Origin: Plumapathes pennacea
Taxonomy: Eukaryota; Cnidaria; Anthozoa; Antipatharia; Myriopathidae
Direction of reading: 5' to 3'
DNA length: 64,000 bases
Assembly: GCA_964036295.1 (NCBI GenBank)
Contig: OZ038463.1
Span: 23,609,069 to 23,673,068 of the forward strand
Shown: positions 1 to 11,376 of the stretch, one piece after another
How the letters are laid out: every line of letters begins with the position of its first letter
Numbering within the stretch: position 1 is the stretch's first letter
Notes under the pieces: model-generated
The model's input: the letters and a program-made list of their open reading frames with translations, nothing else
Databases searched by the model: none
What the model was told of the DNA's origin: nothing
Made by a program: the position numbers and the translations under genes

Positions 1-518
1 TCTCAGGTGCAGACCTCAATGACAGGCACATTCATGCTTGCCAGAAAATTCTAAAGAAGCAATTCCCCAACTTGGAAGGTCTTATTGACCCCATTCTTGT
101 TTCTAACCAGATGATCTCATTGTGTAGACTCCCAACCCGAGATGCAGTGCAGATCCACCACGTCCCAGGTCACTGGGTTATGTCTACTTGTCATGGAGGC
201 TCTATAACAGTGTATGATTCAATGACTCCAGCACTATCAACTTGCCTGAAGCAACAGCTGCAAGCGGTTTACAAGAAGATGGCCAGTGAACCAGAGCAGT
301 CTACTGAAACCTCAAAGTTACGTATAACTTTGAAGTGCTGTCAGAAGCAAGTGGGCAGCCACGATTGTGGACTATTTGCTATAGCTAATGCTGTTGCCCT
401 CGCTAATGGTACTGACCCAGGAACTGTGGCATTTCATCAGGCTGGGATGCGGCAGCATCTTCTGAACTGTCTGGAAAGGCAACACCTGACAATGTTCCCA
501 CATGTAGCCAGGCGTTAA
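1..518 (+). CDS. Ulp1/C48-like cysteine protease, C-terminal part
   Basis: The open frame enters from the left edge (reading from base 3) and ends in TAA at 516-518, so only the C-terminal part of the protein is present. The order of motifs is that of Ulp1/SENP (C48) proteases: a His in PGHWVMST, an Asp in ITVYDS, and a Gln...Cys pair in QKQVGSHDCGLFAIA. These enzymes cleave SUMO or other ubiquitin-like modifiers from proteins. In invertebrates, stand-alone copies of this type are often multicopy and transposon-associated. No disabling change is visible in the part shown. It could be a host gene or the protease ORF of a mobile element; the upstream sequence would decide. Family call fairly sure, role not. 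Confidence 0.75.
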   Translation, partial: SGADLNDRHIHACQKILKKQFPNLEGLIDPILVSNQMISLCRLPTRDAVQIHHVPGHWVMSTCHGGSITVYDSMTPALSTCLKQQLQAVYKKMASEPEQSTETSKLRITLKCCQKQVGSHDCGLFAIANAVALANGTDPGTVAFHQAGMRQHLLNCLERQHLTMFPHVARR

Positions 519-828
519 CTGTTCTGCAAATTTATAAAATCACACCGTCCAGTTCAGTGATTTTAAAATACATGTACAGTTACAGTCTTATACTGTATTC
601 AGGTATTAATGTATGTCTGGTCAGTTAAGTTTCATGTTGCCAATTTTATAAATCAGTATTTTTCAGGGAACATAAGTCTAAAGTTACATGATTGTAGTAC
701 ACTTATAGTACATATCAATACAGTTTATATCAGACCATGGATATAATTTCACCAAACATTATTATTACAGCCTTTTTTCAAAATGTGTGCCATTTCCTTG
801 AAATTCTAGGGTTGTAATTTACATGTTA

Positions 829-834
829 AATAAA
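829..834 (+). promoter_or_regulatory. Candidate polyadenylation signal AATAAA
   Basis: A canonical AATAAA hexamer lies about 310 bases after the stop codon of the Ulp1-like gene in AT-rich sequence. It is a plausible 3' end for that transcript; no other gene nearby would use it. Confidence 0.4.
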
Positions 835-978
835 AGACTTGGCTCAATATATGAACCACAGGGCCACTACGACCACATCTTGACTCCTTCAGCTTGACTT
901 TGATTCTTAAATATTATGTAAATACGATAAAAGAAGTTGTTTGTGCATAAAATTACCTCTAATAATAACACTGCTTTA

Positions 979-1033
979 AAACCTGATTTTGGAGTATCCA
1001 GTTTACCACACTGGATACTCCAAAATTAGGTTT
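979..1033. repeat. Abutting inverted element ends (24-bp arms, 7-bp spacer)
   Basis: Bases 979-1002 and 1010-1033 are inverted copies with one mismatch, separated by TTACCAC. The left arm matches the right end of the neighbouring MITE (1407-1435), so it looks like the end of a second element of the same family abutting the first head to head. Confidence 0.7.
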
Positions 1034-1435
1034 CCAAGAACTGAGTTAAACAGGTTTGCAAAGCACTGTATATTCCTTTCTTACACATGCATGATAGCCT
1101 GTATGTATGTGGAACCTTATTTTAATGTGTTACTTCCTATACTGTGAGAAAACTTGGAGAATCGCTGTAGCCGCGAGAAATCGAGATTTTTCGTTGGTAC
1201 CAGACATTATGAGAGAATTTTACAAACCTTACCTTTCATTTCTCAATTTTGATAAAGATCCCTCCGCATTTCATACTGACGGCCTGATGTAAATAAATGT
1301 ATAATGCAATCTACAAGTATCAAGTCTGTAGATTTTCGACGAAAACACTCAAGCACGGCTCAGACAGATTCCGGACGAAAACTCGTTATTTCGGTCCCAG
1401 TCTTCTCTTGGAAACCTGATTTTGGAGTATCCAGT
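1010..1435. mobile_element. 426-bp MITE with 29-bp terminal inverted repeats
   Basis: The 29 bases at 1010-1038 are the reverse complement of 1407-1435 with one mismatch (core ACTGGATACTCCAAAAT). The interior has no convincing coding sequence. TTA appears next to both outer ends (1003-1005 and 1436-1438) but the order of flank and TIR leaves the target duplication undecided. It is a non-autonomous DNA element of unassigned superfamily. Confidence 0.75.
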
Positions 1436-2010
1436 TTAGTCACAAATGGCGGTCGTTAAATTCAAAATGGCGGACAGCCTTCCGCCCAAATATGGTATGA
1501 AATGGATTTTCGGCCAGATTCCACCAAAATTTCAGAAAAAAATAATAACATTTTTTGAAAAATATATGTAATAGTTGTTTAATTAAGCACTTAATTAATT
1601 AATTAATTTTTTTTTTTGCAGATTTATTTCGCAAATTTCTTCCAGTTTTTAAGTCATTTAACATGTCTTCATCATCGTCTGCACTTTCATCATCGTCTGA
1701 GTCGTCCATTGAGACTCTGTCTGTAAGTATATATCTTATTATTTTGTTCTAGTTCGAAATAGATTTTTAATTTACTTTAAAATCTACTTTCAGACCGAAG
1801 TGGAATTTGACGTAAAGCTTGGTGGTGATCTCCATGGCTCTGACCTGGTGATGTCAGACTCTGGCGACTCCAATGAGTACTCGCCAGGGGATGACACGAG
1901 TTCTACAGAGGACTCGTATGAAGGAGAAGAGGTGAGTTTATCTTTTATTTATTTAATTTTATTTATTTTTATTACATTTTTATTTTTGGAGGGAAGATAG
2001 GTAAGGGTTA

Positions 2011-2473
2011 ATTTGCAAAATGGATATAAGTATAAGGCGTTACCATTGAAAAACATTGAAAAAATAGTGTAAGTACCAGGTTCCCATGTACTAATGTTAC
2101 CTATTTGCAAAATGGACTTAAGTATAAGAGGTTACCATTGAAAAACTTTGAAAAAATAGTGTAAGTACCAGGTTCCCATGTACTAATGTTACCTATTTGC
2201 AAAATGGACATAAGTATAAGAGGTTACCATTGAAAAACTTTGAAAAAATAGTGTAAGTACCAGGTTCCCATGTACTAATGTTACCTATTTGCAAAATGGA
2301 CTTAAGTACAAGAGGTTACCATTGAAAAACTTTGAAAAAATAGTGTAAGTACCAGGTTCCCATGTACTAATGTTACCAATTTGCAAAATGGACATAAGTA
2401 TAAGAGGTTACCATTGAAAAACTTTGAAAAAATAGTGTAAGTACAAGGTTCCCATGTACTAATGTTACCTATT
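2011..2473. repeat. 92-bp tandem repeat, five copies, in intron 3
   Basis: Copies begin at 2011, 2103, 2195, 2287 and 2379 with exact 92-base spacing and few substitutions. Each contains TTGCAAAATGGA, GAGGTTACCATTGAAAAAC and GTACCAGGTTCCCATG. The array fills most of the third intron of the recombinase gene and stops just before the splice acceptor at 2485. Confidence 0.9.
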
Positions 2474-2799
2474 TTCCTCCTTCAGGACCTCGTCAAGCTC
2501 CACTTTATACATTCCCCGGGCCATGATTATCTCCACCAGAATAACCTGATAGCAGTGTTACAAGAGCTTGGATTAAAGCACCTCGCAGCCGAACGTGTGG
2601 GCGACAAGATGTTGCAGGAGGTGTGCAAGGTGGCTGTGAAGGGGTTACAGGCCATCTCTGTACACATCTACAACAAGATGGTGACCCCCTACAAGTTCGG
2701 TATGTACCTTTGAAACTTTATAAGTTAGGGTTAGGGTTGCAAGACGATAGGGTAGGGTATTGGCGATAGTGTAGTAGTTATTGCGTTAGGTAAGTTCCA

Positions 2800-2955
2800 T
2801 GTGCCAAATGTGACATGGAGTGCCAGATACGACATGGAGTGTGCTAAATACGACATAGAAAATGTGCCAATAACGACGGTGTGCCAAATGCGACATGGAG
2901 TGTGCCAAATGCGACATGAAGTGTGTTAAATACGACATAATGTGCCAAATACATC
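2800..2955. repeat. Degenerate short tandem repeat (GTGCCAAATGCGACATGGA-type)
   Basis: Six or seven imperfect copies of a 20-30-base unit, GTGCCAAATGCGACATGGA and variants, lie in the intron before the large exon of the recombinase gene. Spacing is irregular. Confidence 0.6.
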
Positions 2956-5900
2956 ATTTAACACTTTACGATAAATCTAATGAACCCCAACCTTAACCTC
3001 AGTGTTACATGCATTTAGGGTTAGTGCTCCTTTCTCCCGTCAGGCGTCGTCACTGCAGAGGAGGTTAGGGAGGTGGAGAGGGAGATACTTGACAATGCCA
3101 AGGCCACCCTGGCAAATAACCCTCAACCCTCCACCTCCACCACAACCACCACCAGGTGCAGGCAGCAGCATGACCGTGGAGGCACCACAACAGGCACCAC
3201 AACAGGCACCACAACAGGGAAAAAGCAAGGATCCACGCCCCCAGGCTGCAAGTGGGTCTCCAACAAAGAGGGTGCAAAGGGAGAGGTGCCTTGTGCCACG
3301 CTGTGGGTTTGTAGGCACAAACCTGGGCCAACACATGCAGCGTGCGCACAGGGACATCCCTTCCCTTTTAGCTGCCAAGTTTGCTCCCTCAGCAAGATGG
3401 ACAGGAGGAAGAAGGTTACCAGGAGGAAAACCAGGTGGTGCCCCAAGGATAACTGTGCCCACGTGGGGGACTACCTGGCTGGGCACCTCTCAACAACACA
3501 CAGGGTGCCTACCAACACCTCCACGATGTCCACCTTGCTGGAAGCAGCAAGACCCTTCTTAGGGTTACAAAGTGAAATCGAAAAACTAGCAGAGCAGCTG
3601 CCAACAACACCTGCACCGACACCTGCAGAGCTGCCAGTTGCACAGCTGCCGCCACCTCCACCACCAGTTCCACAGCGGCACCCCAGCAGCAGCAGCAGCT
3701 GCTTCAGCACCGACATTGTACCACCGACAGCTGCCTCGTCACATGGAGCACAGCTGTCAGTGGTATTGACAGACATCTACAAAACAGACATCTACAAAGC
3801 AAAGAGGCCACGGCTGGAGGAAGAGCAGGAGGATGAGGGTGAGGTTGATGATGATGATGATGGTGATGGCGAGGATGAGGGAGATGATGGTGGGGATGAA
3901 GGGAACGATGAGGAGGGTGGCGATGGTGGGGATGAAGGGAGCGATGAGGAGGGTGATGATGGTGGGAATGAAAAGTCAGATGGGAAGGGGGACGATGGTA
4001 AAAGCAAGGGTGGTGCCGGAGGGTCTCAGGGTAAGGATGGAGGTTCTGAGGGTGAGGATGAGGATGAGGATGAAGGGGCCGATGGTAAGGGGGAAGATGG
4101 CGAGGGAGATGATGCCGGAGGATCCAATGAGGAGGAAGAGTCCGCCAGCGACTCATCAGATCATATGGAAAGGTCAACCTCACTCTTCCGGAGGGGACAA
4201 CCCAGCACCCCGAGGGAAGAGTGGGTATACTTGTTCTACCAGTATCTGGTGTCGGTCGATGGCGGACTCTGCAAGCCGACCAACGCTCAACAGCATGCCG
4301 CCCAGGTGTGGTCAATCTGTGCTGCTGTTCACGCGAAGGGCAAGGACCTCGGGTGCCTGTTCAAACGGAGTGCCCTCTGGGATAGGTGGCTTGAGCCCAT
4401 CTTGGAGAAGAAGGCGAAGGCTGGCACTATCAAGAGCTACCTGTGCAGCCTCAAAAAATTCGCCCAATTCTGCTTGATGGGCCATGATAACAAGCTACCT
4501 CTTCCAGAGGGCACAGAGCAAGAAGCCAAGCAGCTGCTCCTCCGCCTGCCAAAATGGAGGAAAACCATAACTCGCGCAGCACCCGAGACGTGGCAGAGGA
4601 TCCTCCGGGAGTCGGATAACGCCCTGACACCAGAAGACCTGCGCCAGGCGCTAGCAAGCAAGCCTGCCATGGAGGGTGTCAAAGCCCTCCAAAAGGCAGA
4701 GCTGCGAGGGCCAACTGAGGTGCAGACTTTGTGGCGGCAATAGACTTAATCATCTTTGTCTTGGCCGTGGAGAACGCCAGCCGTCCCGGCCCGCTGCAAG
4801 ACTGCACCGTTCAGATGCTTGCTAGCACCAGATGCGACCCCGACAGTGGAAAGAGTGATCATCATCCCAAGGAATAAGCGGCCAGTCATGGGGCCAGCCA
4901 AATTGGTGGTGTCAGAGAAGGTGCTTGGCTGGCTCCATGTCTACCTCACGAAATTACAACCCAAGGTGGCGATGGAGAACTGCCCGAACCTGTTCGTTAC
5001 GAAGGAGGGGAAGGCATTTCCTGACATTGGTCGCCATATCACAGCATTCTTCAAGCAATCTGGGATACGGCAAGAATCGCTGGCGGCCACCAGTGTAAGG
5101 AAATGGGTGTCAACCGCAACACACCTCAAAGACCCCCTCAGTGCCGAGGGCGTGCGCAGACACATGTCCCACACATTAAAGTCTGCGCAGCGTTCCTACA
5201 TGTGGCACCAGGTGACGGCAGATGCGGTGAAAGCTCACACGGCCATACAGAAGAGCATGTCCACCGCCAAATCCATCACCAGAACCACGGACCCAACTGG
5301 AGCCACTGGACCTTCCACAGCTGATGCCGAACCGAGGGAGGTGGCCTCTCTCTCCGCCAGACTGAGCACACAACAGAAGAAGGAGGTGGGGATAGTCTTT
5401 GCGGAGCACACCCGCACGCTATCTTCACCTTCTTTGGAAAACATCAAGACCACCATAAGAGGGAATCCGGTCCTGGGAGCCTTACAACACAGCTCTCAGA
5501 AGGTCAAAGCCATCCAGGACCGGGTCCGATACTTGTACAGAGGCAAGGCACCACAACACCTCCAAGTAATCGCACAAGAACCCTCTAATGTGAAGGTTGT
5601 GTGCTGGCTGACAGCGGATGAAATCTCCTGTCAGCACCTTGGTAGCTGGTAGTCATTGCTCCAAGTGGTCTGAAGCGGTGACTTCTCTCATCCAACAAGA
5701 ATTCAAGGATGACCACAGGCTATCGAAGGCTCAGATTCTGGCAAGGTTCGAGAACTCTGAAGTACTCTGCCCCCTCCTCGAGCAGGAGGGGAGGACAAGA
5801 TGTTACGAAAAGGCCAAGACGATGATGCGGGGGAAGTGAGCCGGCTGTGGAAGAAAAAACAATAAAAAAAGAAATACAAAAATACAAAACAAAAATAACA

Positions 5901-6134
5901 ATAAAAATCGCTATTTGTATCCTGGCGAACTTTTTAAAGGTTTGTTGATATTCCTTTATAATTGTATCTCAAGCTGTTCCCAAAAGGGTGTGCTAACCCT
6001 AAAGGTTGGAGGGGTAGATTGGAATGTTAGGAATGTGTGGTATTCAAGGAATTTGCGCCAGAATGTAAAGAATGTTTATTATAATTTTTGGCAGTAATTT
6101 TTAGGCAGGAAATTAGTATGATGTGTAACTATGG

Positions 6135-6213
6135 TGATCGCACCTAAATGGGTAATACCGCTGACTAGAAGTAGCGTGACTATAAATATGATCGCACTTG
6201 ACCGTCGAGGTCA
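6135..6213 (+). promoter_or_regulatory. Candidate promoter and iteron-like repeats upstream of the NS1-like gene
   Basis: TATAAATA at 6181-6188 lies about 35 bases before the ATG at 6222. TGATCGCAC occurs twice (6135-6143 and 6189-6197), and GACCGTCGAGGTC at 6201-6213 is a short inverted repeat. A TATA box and repeated Rep-binding motifs are typical upstream of parvovirus-type Rep genes; that these serve this purpose is inference. Confidence 0.4.
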
Positions 6214-6221
6214 GTACTAAC

Positions 6222-8066
6222 ATGTCGGGCAGTCTGCAAGCTAATCATACTGAGTACACCGATTCTGACAGGCAATGGGTTTGCGTTGTAGTCCAGCAAT
6301 CAGGAACGATCACGGGGCAGTTCTTAAAGAACTACCTAGAGACAAGAAGAGACGAAGCAATGATATACTATCATCCCATGGGATCAAGCGAGATGTGCAG
6401 CGACCATGGGAACGATCATTATCATGTGCTAGTGAAACTGAGAAGAGGAGAGAAAGTGCAAAGGGGCAGCAACCATCCATTGTACCAGTGGTGCAAAAGA
6501 AAGTGCAACCAGGCGAAGGTACGACTACCGAAGCTATACTTATGGATTATTTAATATTTAATTATGGATTATTTGTCGCAACAACCGCATGTATTATTCG
6601 AGGCAACGAGACCAGACTTGGCGCAGTGGGCTTCATCGTACTCGCACTTAGACATAGCGGTGGACATGGAGAGGACGGATGTTGGACCGAAGCAGAAAGA
6701 TTTGCATGGGACAAAAACGAAAAAGCGAGATGCGGCGGACGCATTGGAAGATTTGATAGAGCTTACGGAATGATCAAACGCCAAGGACCTGCAGAGTTTC
6801 ATGCTCTGGGTTTCGAAGCTGGGAGAGAACAGCGCAACATACTACGCAAACATATATGCTACGCCGATTTCAACAGCAAACTACAGAAAGCGATCGACTG
6901 GAACAACATGCAGTTCGACGCGGCAGTGTCGTGGTATCAAGCATTGCAGAACGTGGCCAAAGATTCATCGTACTTGACCTTAACCGAGAGTATCAACCTA
7001 TTGAGAAGGTGGCTGAAGGAGACCGTTGGCGTGCCGGGGCAATCAGTTCCGATGAGGAAGATGCTGCAGAGGATAGAAGTAATGGACAAGAAGATGAAAG
7101 TGAATACAATTCTCTTGCTGGGGCCCTCGAACGGGGGGAAATCCCTGATAGCGAGATCACTAGTGAACTCGTTCAGAACGATCGGGAGAGCATTAGGAGG
7201 GATGAATGCGACCTTTTTTCTCAAAGATCGCGTGAACAAGAGAATTATATTGCACGAATAGCTGATAATCATCGAACAGACCCAAGAGGTATTTAAGACA
7301 TTGATGGAGGGGGCGCTAACGATGGTAAACAGAAAAGGAAGACCAATGGTGCAGATGGGAAGAACCCCGTACATGGCAACAGCGAACACCATACCGTGGG
7401 GAGATCTGAGGGATCAAGCACACAAAGTAGCGTTCGAAAACCGCTGCGTAGTACTGTGTGACTACGAAGCCTTGGCTCGCAAATTACAACGGGGAGATCG
7501 ACTCAAGAGCGTGGAAAGTTATTCTGGAAGAATGGTTAAAGACTGGGGAGAAGAGATGTGGGACGCAATTGGGCTCCCAGTCGAAGCATTTAAAGCCTAC
7601 TGTGAAGAGCAGTTCAGAATCAGATTCAAGCCAGGGTCAGGAGTTCCTCGGAGTCGGAATCCAGTGCTACCTCAGAGATAGATCAGGAGCGATCAGAGTG
7701 TTTGACTCAGAAGCCTGGAAAGACGTCGGGAACGATTAGTGAAGAAGAAATTGACGTAGATGGAATAAGTGAAGAGGAAACTGAAGAACAGAAAGCGTTG
7801 AGATGGCTGCAGGAATAACCTTTGAGAATGTGGACAGAGCAGTGAGAGGGGTGAGTGGAGATGTATTGAAGCATTGGACCGGAGTAGATTTGAATAGAGC
7901 AAAGAGACTAGTTACCGGAAATACTACCAAAGCAGACAATACCGAAGAGTTGGGAGAACAATCAGAAGGAGCACCAGGAGGAGTTGTAACCCCCTCACAG
8001 TTCAATATGAACCAACATGATTTTGTAGACTTGAACTTTAGCAAGACATATAAGGCGTCATCATGA
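6222..8066 (+). pseudogene. Endogenous parvovirus NS1-like gene (HUH nickase + SF3 helicase), broken
   Basis: The first frame (ATG 6222 to 6554) carries an HUH motif, DHYHVLVKL near 6410-6435, of the sort used for nicking in parvovirus replication initiators. A different frame carries a superfamily 3 helicase: Walker A GPSNGGKS at 7121-7144, an FFLKD...KRIILHE block ending at 7258, and a further conserved block with RTPYMATANT near 7360-7390. Parvovirus NS1 has this order of domains. The gene is disabled: stop codons at about 6554 and 6771, frame changes near 6560, 6850 and 7620, and an in-frame TAG at 7259-7261 beside the Walker B region. A last open segment (7803-8066) stops inside the first tandem repeat. 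No capsid gene was seen. Best read as an endogenous viral element; a related Rep-bearing transposon is the alternative. Confidence 0.7.
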
Positions 8067-9645
8067 GGTCATGTGACGTTTCTTTACTGCGCAGATACTA
8101 AAGTCTTAATCAACAGCCATTCTGTGTTAATATAAGCACAGTTAACATTGGTATTACTACTATTTTAAGGCTTACCCATGGTTACCCACGTATCAAACTA
8201 TCACAAAACGATTTAACAAAAATTACGTATTTACATGTTTCTATTGTAAGGCGTCATCATGAGGTAATGTGACGTTTGTTTACCGCGCAGATAGTAAAGT
8301 TTTAATCAACAGCCATCCTGTGTTAATATAAGCACAGTTAACATTGGTATTACTAACATTTTAAGGCTTACCCATAGTTACCCCAGTATAAAACTATCAC
8401 AGATTGATTTAACAGAAATTACGTATTTACATGTTTCTATTATAAGGTGTCATCATGATGTGATGTGACGTTTGTTTACTGCGCAGATAGTAATGTCTTC
8501 ATCAGGAGCCTTTCTGTGGTAATAGAAGCACAGTTAACATTGGTAATACTAACATTTTAAGGCTTACCCATGTATCAAACTATCACAGAACGATTTAACA
8601 GAAATTACATCTGACTTACATCTGATGTAATTTCTAATTTACAACTGACTCACATCTGAAATTACGTATTTACATGTTTCTATTATAAGGTGTCATCATG
8701 ATGTGATGTGACGTTTGTTTACTGCGCAGATAGTAATGTCTTAATCAGGAGCCTTTCTGTGGTAATAGAAGCACAGTTAACATTGGTATTACTAACATTT
8801 TAAGGCTTACCCATGGTTACCCATGTATCAAACTATCACAGAACGATTTAACAGAAATTACCTATTTATATGTTTCTATTATAAGGCGTCATCGTGAAGT
8901 AATGTGATGTTTGTTTACTGCGCAGATAGTAAAGTCTTAATCAACAGCCATTCTGTGTTAATATAAGCACAGTTAACATTGGTATTACTAATATTTTAAG
9001 GCTTACCCATGGTTACCAATGTATCAAACTATCACAGAATGATTTAACAGAAATTACGTATTTACATGTTTCTATTATAAGGCGTCATCATGAAGTAATG
9101 TGAGGTTTGTTTATTGCGCAAATAGTAAAGTCTTAATCAACAGCCATTCTGTGTTAATATAAGCACAGTTAACATTGGTATTACTAACATTTTTAGGCTT
9201 ACCCATGGTTACCCACGTATCAAACTATCACAGAACGATTTAACAGAAATTACGTATTTACATGTTTGTATTATGAGGCGTTATCATGAAGTAATGTGAC
9301 GTTTGTTTGCTGCGCAGATAGTAAAGTCTTAATGAAAAGCCATTCTGTGTTAATATAAGCACAGTTAACATTGGTATTACTAACATTTTAAGGCTTACCC
9401 ATGGTTACCCATGTATCAAACTATCACAGAACGATTTAACAAAAATTACGTATTTACATGTTTCTATTATAAGGCGTCATCATGAGGTCTTGTGACGTTT
9501 GTTTACTGCGCAGATAGTAAAGTCTTAAACAGCCATTCTGTGTTAATATAAGCACAGTTAACATTGGTATTACTAACATTTTAAGGCTTACCCATGGTTA
9601 CCCATGTATCAAACTATCACACAACGATTTAACAGAAATTAAGTC
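8051..9645. repeat. 196-bp tandem repeat array, eight copies
   Basis: Copies start near 8051, 8247, 8443, 8686, 8882, 9078, 9274 and 9470: 196-base steps except the third, lengthened by a 47-base insertion containing ACATCTGA-type repeats. Each unit includes the palindrome CTGCGCAG, a CTGTG...CACAG inverted repeat, and (in seven of eight) TTGGTATTAC. The array begins within the last codons of the NS1-like frame and ends where the R1 dispersed repeat begins. Confidence 0.95.
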
Positions 9646-9649
9646 ATGT

Positions 9650-10870
9650 ACAGTGTAAAGCATAGATCGCTTTTGTTTTACGGCAAAAGCTCACTGTAAG
9701 CTTTGGTTTTCGTTTTCGGCCTGTTTTCTTCTCTGCATTTTGAGAATGCGTGACATCTGTTCTTATGCACAATCGACTTTGACTCTTATTTCTAATCAGA
9801 GGCCACGATTAATCCAGCCTTCGCTTCAATACTTATGTGTTTTCTTTTATTAACTGAATACGTTTCTTCTATCAGGCTTTCGAGTATTCGTGCTTTGTAA
9901 CAATTATAAAATTGAAAGCGAGGAATGTAACACGAGACATGTTTAAAATATTATTGCGGTTTTGTTCACAGTGTGTTCAGTCCATTTGCGACTGCAAACT
10001 TAATACTCAGGACTATTTCGGTGTATTTTTCATTTCTGGTATACAATGACCATTGTGAAACAAAGGCTACATGATCGAATGAAAGAAACGTTTCAACAGC
10101 CCATGTACGATAAGCAGAAGAATTGTATGAGGCAACAGATGTCAGGCACAGAGTAAAGCATAAATCGCCATTGTTTTGCGGCTAAAGCTCATCGTAGCTT
10201 TGGTTTCCGTTTTGGGCCTGTTTTCTCCCCAGAAGTATTTCGTGTCACCACAGAAAGTTTCGTTGGGACTAAATATTTAGCGGCGACAGAGATATTTGCA
10301 ATCCCCCAGCGGTATCTAATCAAACATCTGTTTACGGCAATTCTTAAAGCTTCCGCGGTCAACAAAAGAACGCAAGCCAAAATCGTTCCCTAACATCCAG
10401 TTTATCAGTGCGTGTTCCACAAACCCAAACGGTGGAGTTTGGATTAAACGCAGTTAACTTTTACACACAATTACCGAGCAATTCACTGGCCACACTCGAG
10501 TTGCTTAACGAAGTCAATTACGCCATTGCATATCACGTGATAATCTGAACCAATCATCGTGTGCAGATTCGTAACCCAGAAAAAAACTAACATGACAATA
10601 AAGACACGTCGTGTGATTTTAAGCTCGACGGGCCACGCCCGCGAGCAATGAGCGGTCCATAAAATAATCCACAGAGCCAACTAAGGCAAGCAACTTGCTG
10701 TCTTCAAAATGGCGAAACTACTCGCCCGCCAAGTCACTTGATCACGTCATCACAAATCACATGATAATATGAACCAATCACCGCATGCAGATTTGTAACC
10801 CAGAAAAAATAAATAAATAAAAAATCGCTCCATTTTAAAGCTTGTGTCGTCACAAGCAATGATGGCATGA
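9650..10870 (+). repeat. Dispersed repeat R1, longest copy
   Basis: This 1.2-kb segment recurs in part at 41095-41640 and 62250-62475 in the same orientation and at 50365-50585, 58270-59060 and 59340-59560 inverted. Shared landmarks include CAGAGGCCACGATTAATCC, ACATGATCGAATGAAAGAAA and CAAATCACATGATAATA. It holds no convincing long coding frame and its ends are not defined, so it is named only as an interspersed family; a decayed or non-autonomous transposon is likely. Confidence 0.8.
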
Positions 10871-11376
10871 CTCCTCTTCTTTTCTGTGTTTTGAGTATTA
10901 AAGTCCAGTATTGATAGCGTGGAAGAGATGGTTAGGGTTCACAGCATATTCAAAATACCAAAAGAATTGTCATTCATGGAAGGCTGAAAGTGCATTCAGT
11001 GAGTAAAAAATGTCATGACAAGGGCTTTACTAAAATGTAAAAGACAATAAACTACAGATAACAAAGCATCCATGATCCATAAACTTGTCGTTTTTTAACT
11101 TCCTCTCAGTGGGGGTATGGCAGATCTCTGCTTCGTCAGGGTTTGAGGTAACAGGTTTTGGGGTAACGGATAGTGAACTATGACCGATTTGTTGAAATGA
11201 GAGTGTAATAAAATAGACCATACTGAAACTTTGTTTAGGAATAAAGTTATCTAAAGCTTCTGCACACACTTGTCAGGGAATGTTGTGTGCGTGCCACATA
11301 TGAAAACCCATAAAATAGGACCATACTCTTCAGTTGCAACAAAAGCGAGTTAGCAAACTTTGTGCCGTACATATAT

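Larger units (their letters stand above)
1663..5839 (+). pseudogene. Zinc-finger tyrosine recombinase (Crypton-like), frameshifted
   Basis: Exons 1663-1722, 1794-1931, 2486-2699 and 3044 onward join in phase at GT-AG sites. The N-terminus is Ser/acidic. Two C2H2-like fingers follow (CLVPRCGFVG...HMQRAH near 3280-3350; CPKDNCAHVG...HLSTTH near 3440-3500), then a long Asp/Glu/Gly stretch (about 3800-4150), a helical core-binding region (about 4210-4480) and a tyrosine-recombinase catalytic domain. The catalytic signature is visible: Arg in ENASRPGPL (near 4775), Arg in SVRKW (near 5095), His in RRHMSHT and Tyr in RSYMW (5155-5205). The frame changes near 3160, before 3440, near 4720, near 4840 and near 5640, so it is decayed or carries assembly indels. 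Such enzymes are found in Cryptons and domesticated genes. The recombinase call is sound; the Crypton link is inference. Confidence 0.7.

Noticed and set aside
2727-2745. TTAGGGTTAGGG, like telomere repeat
   Set aside because: Only two units in an intron with other TAGGGTT-like words nearby; far too short for an interstitial telomere.
3704-4315. Minus-strand His/Pro-rich frame and other long frames opposite the acidic region
   Set aside because: They are the mirror images of a GAT/GAG-rich coding stretch whose plus frame carries the recognisable domains.
6856-7296. Long plus frame overlapping the NS1-like helicase
   Set aside because: The frame with the Walker A motif is the meaningful one; this frame has no motif and low-complexity acidic content, so it is taken as a shadow.
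10483-10680. 65-codon hydrophobic minus ORF in R1
   Set aside because: Uses a different frame from the membrane ORF at 61483-62260 and is not kept in other R1 copies as far as I can see.
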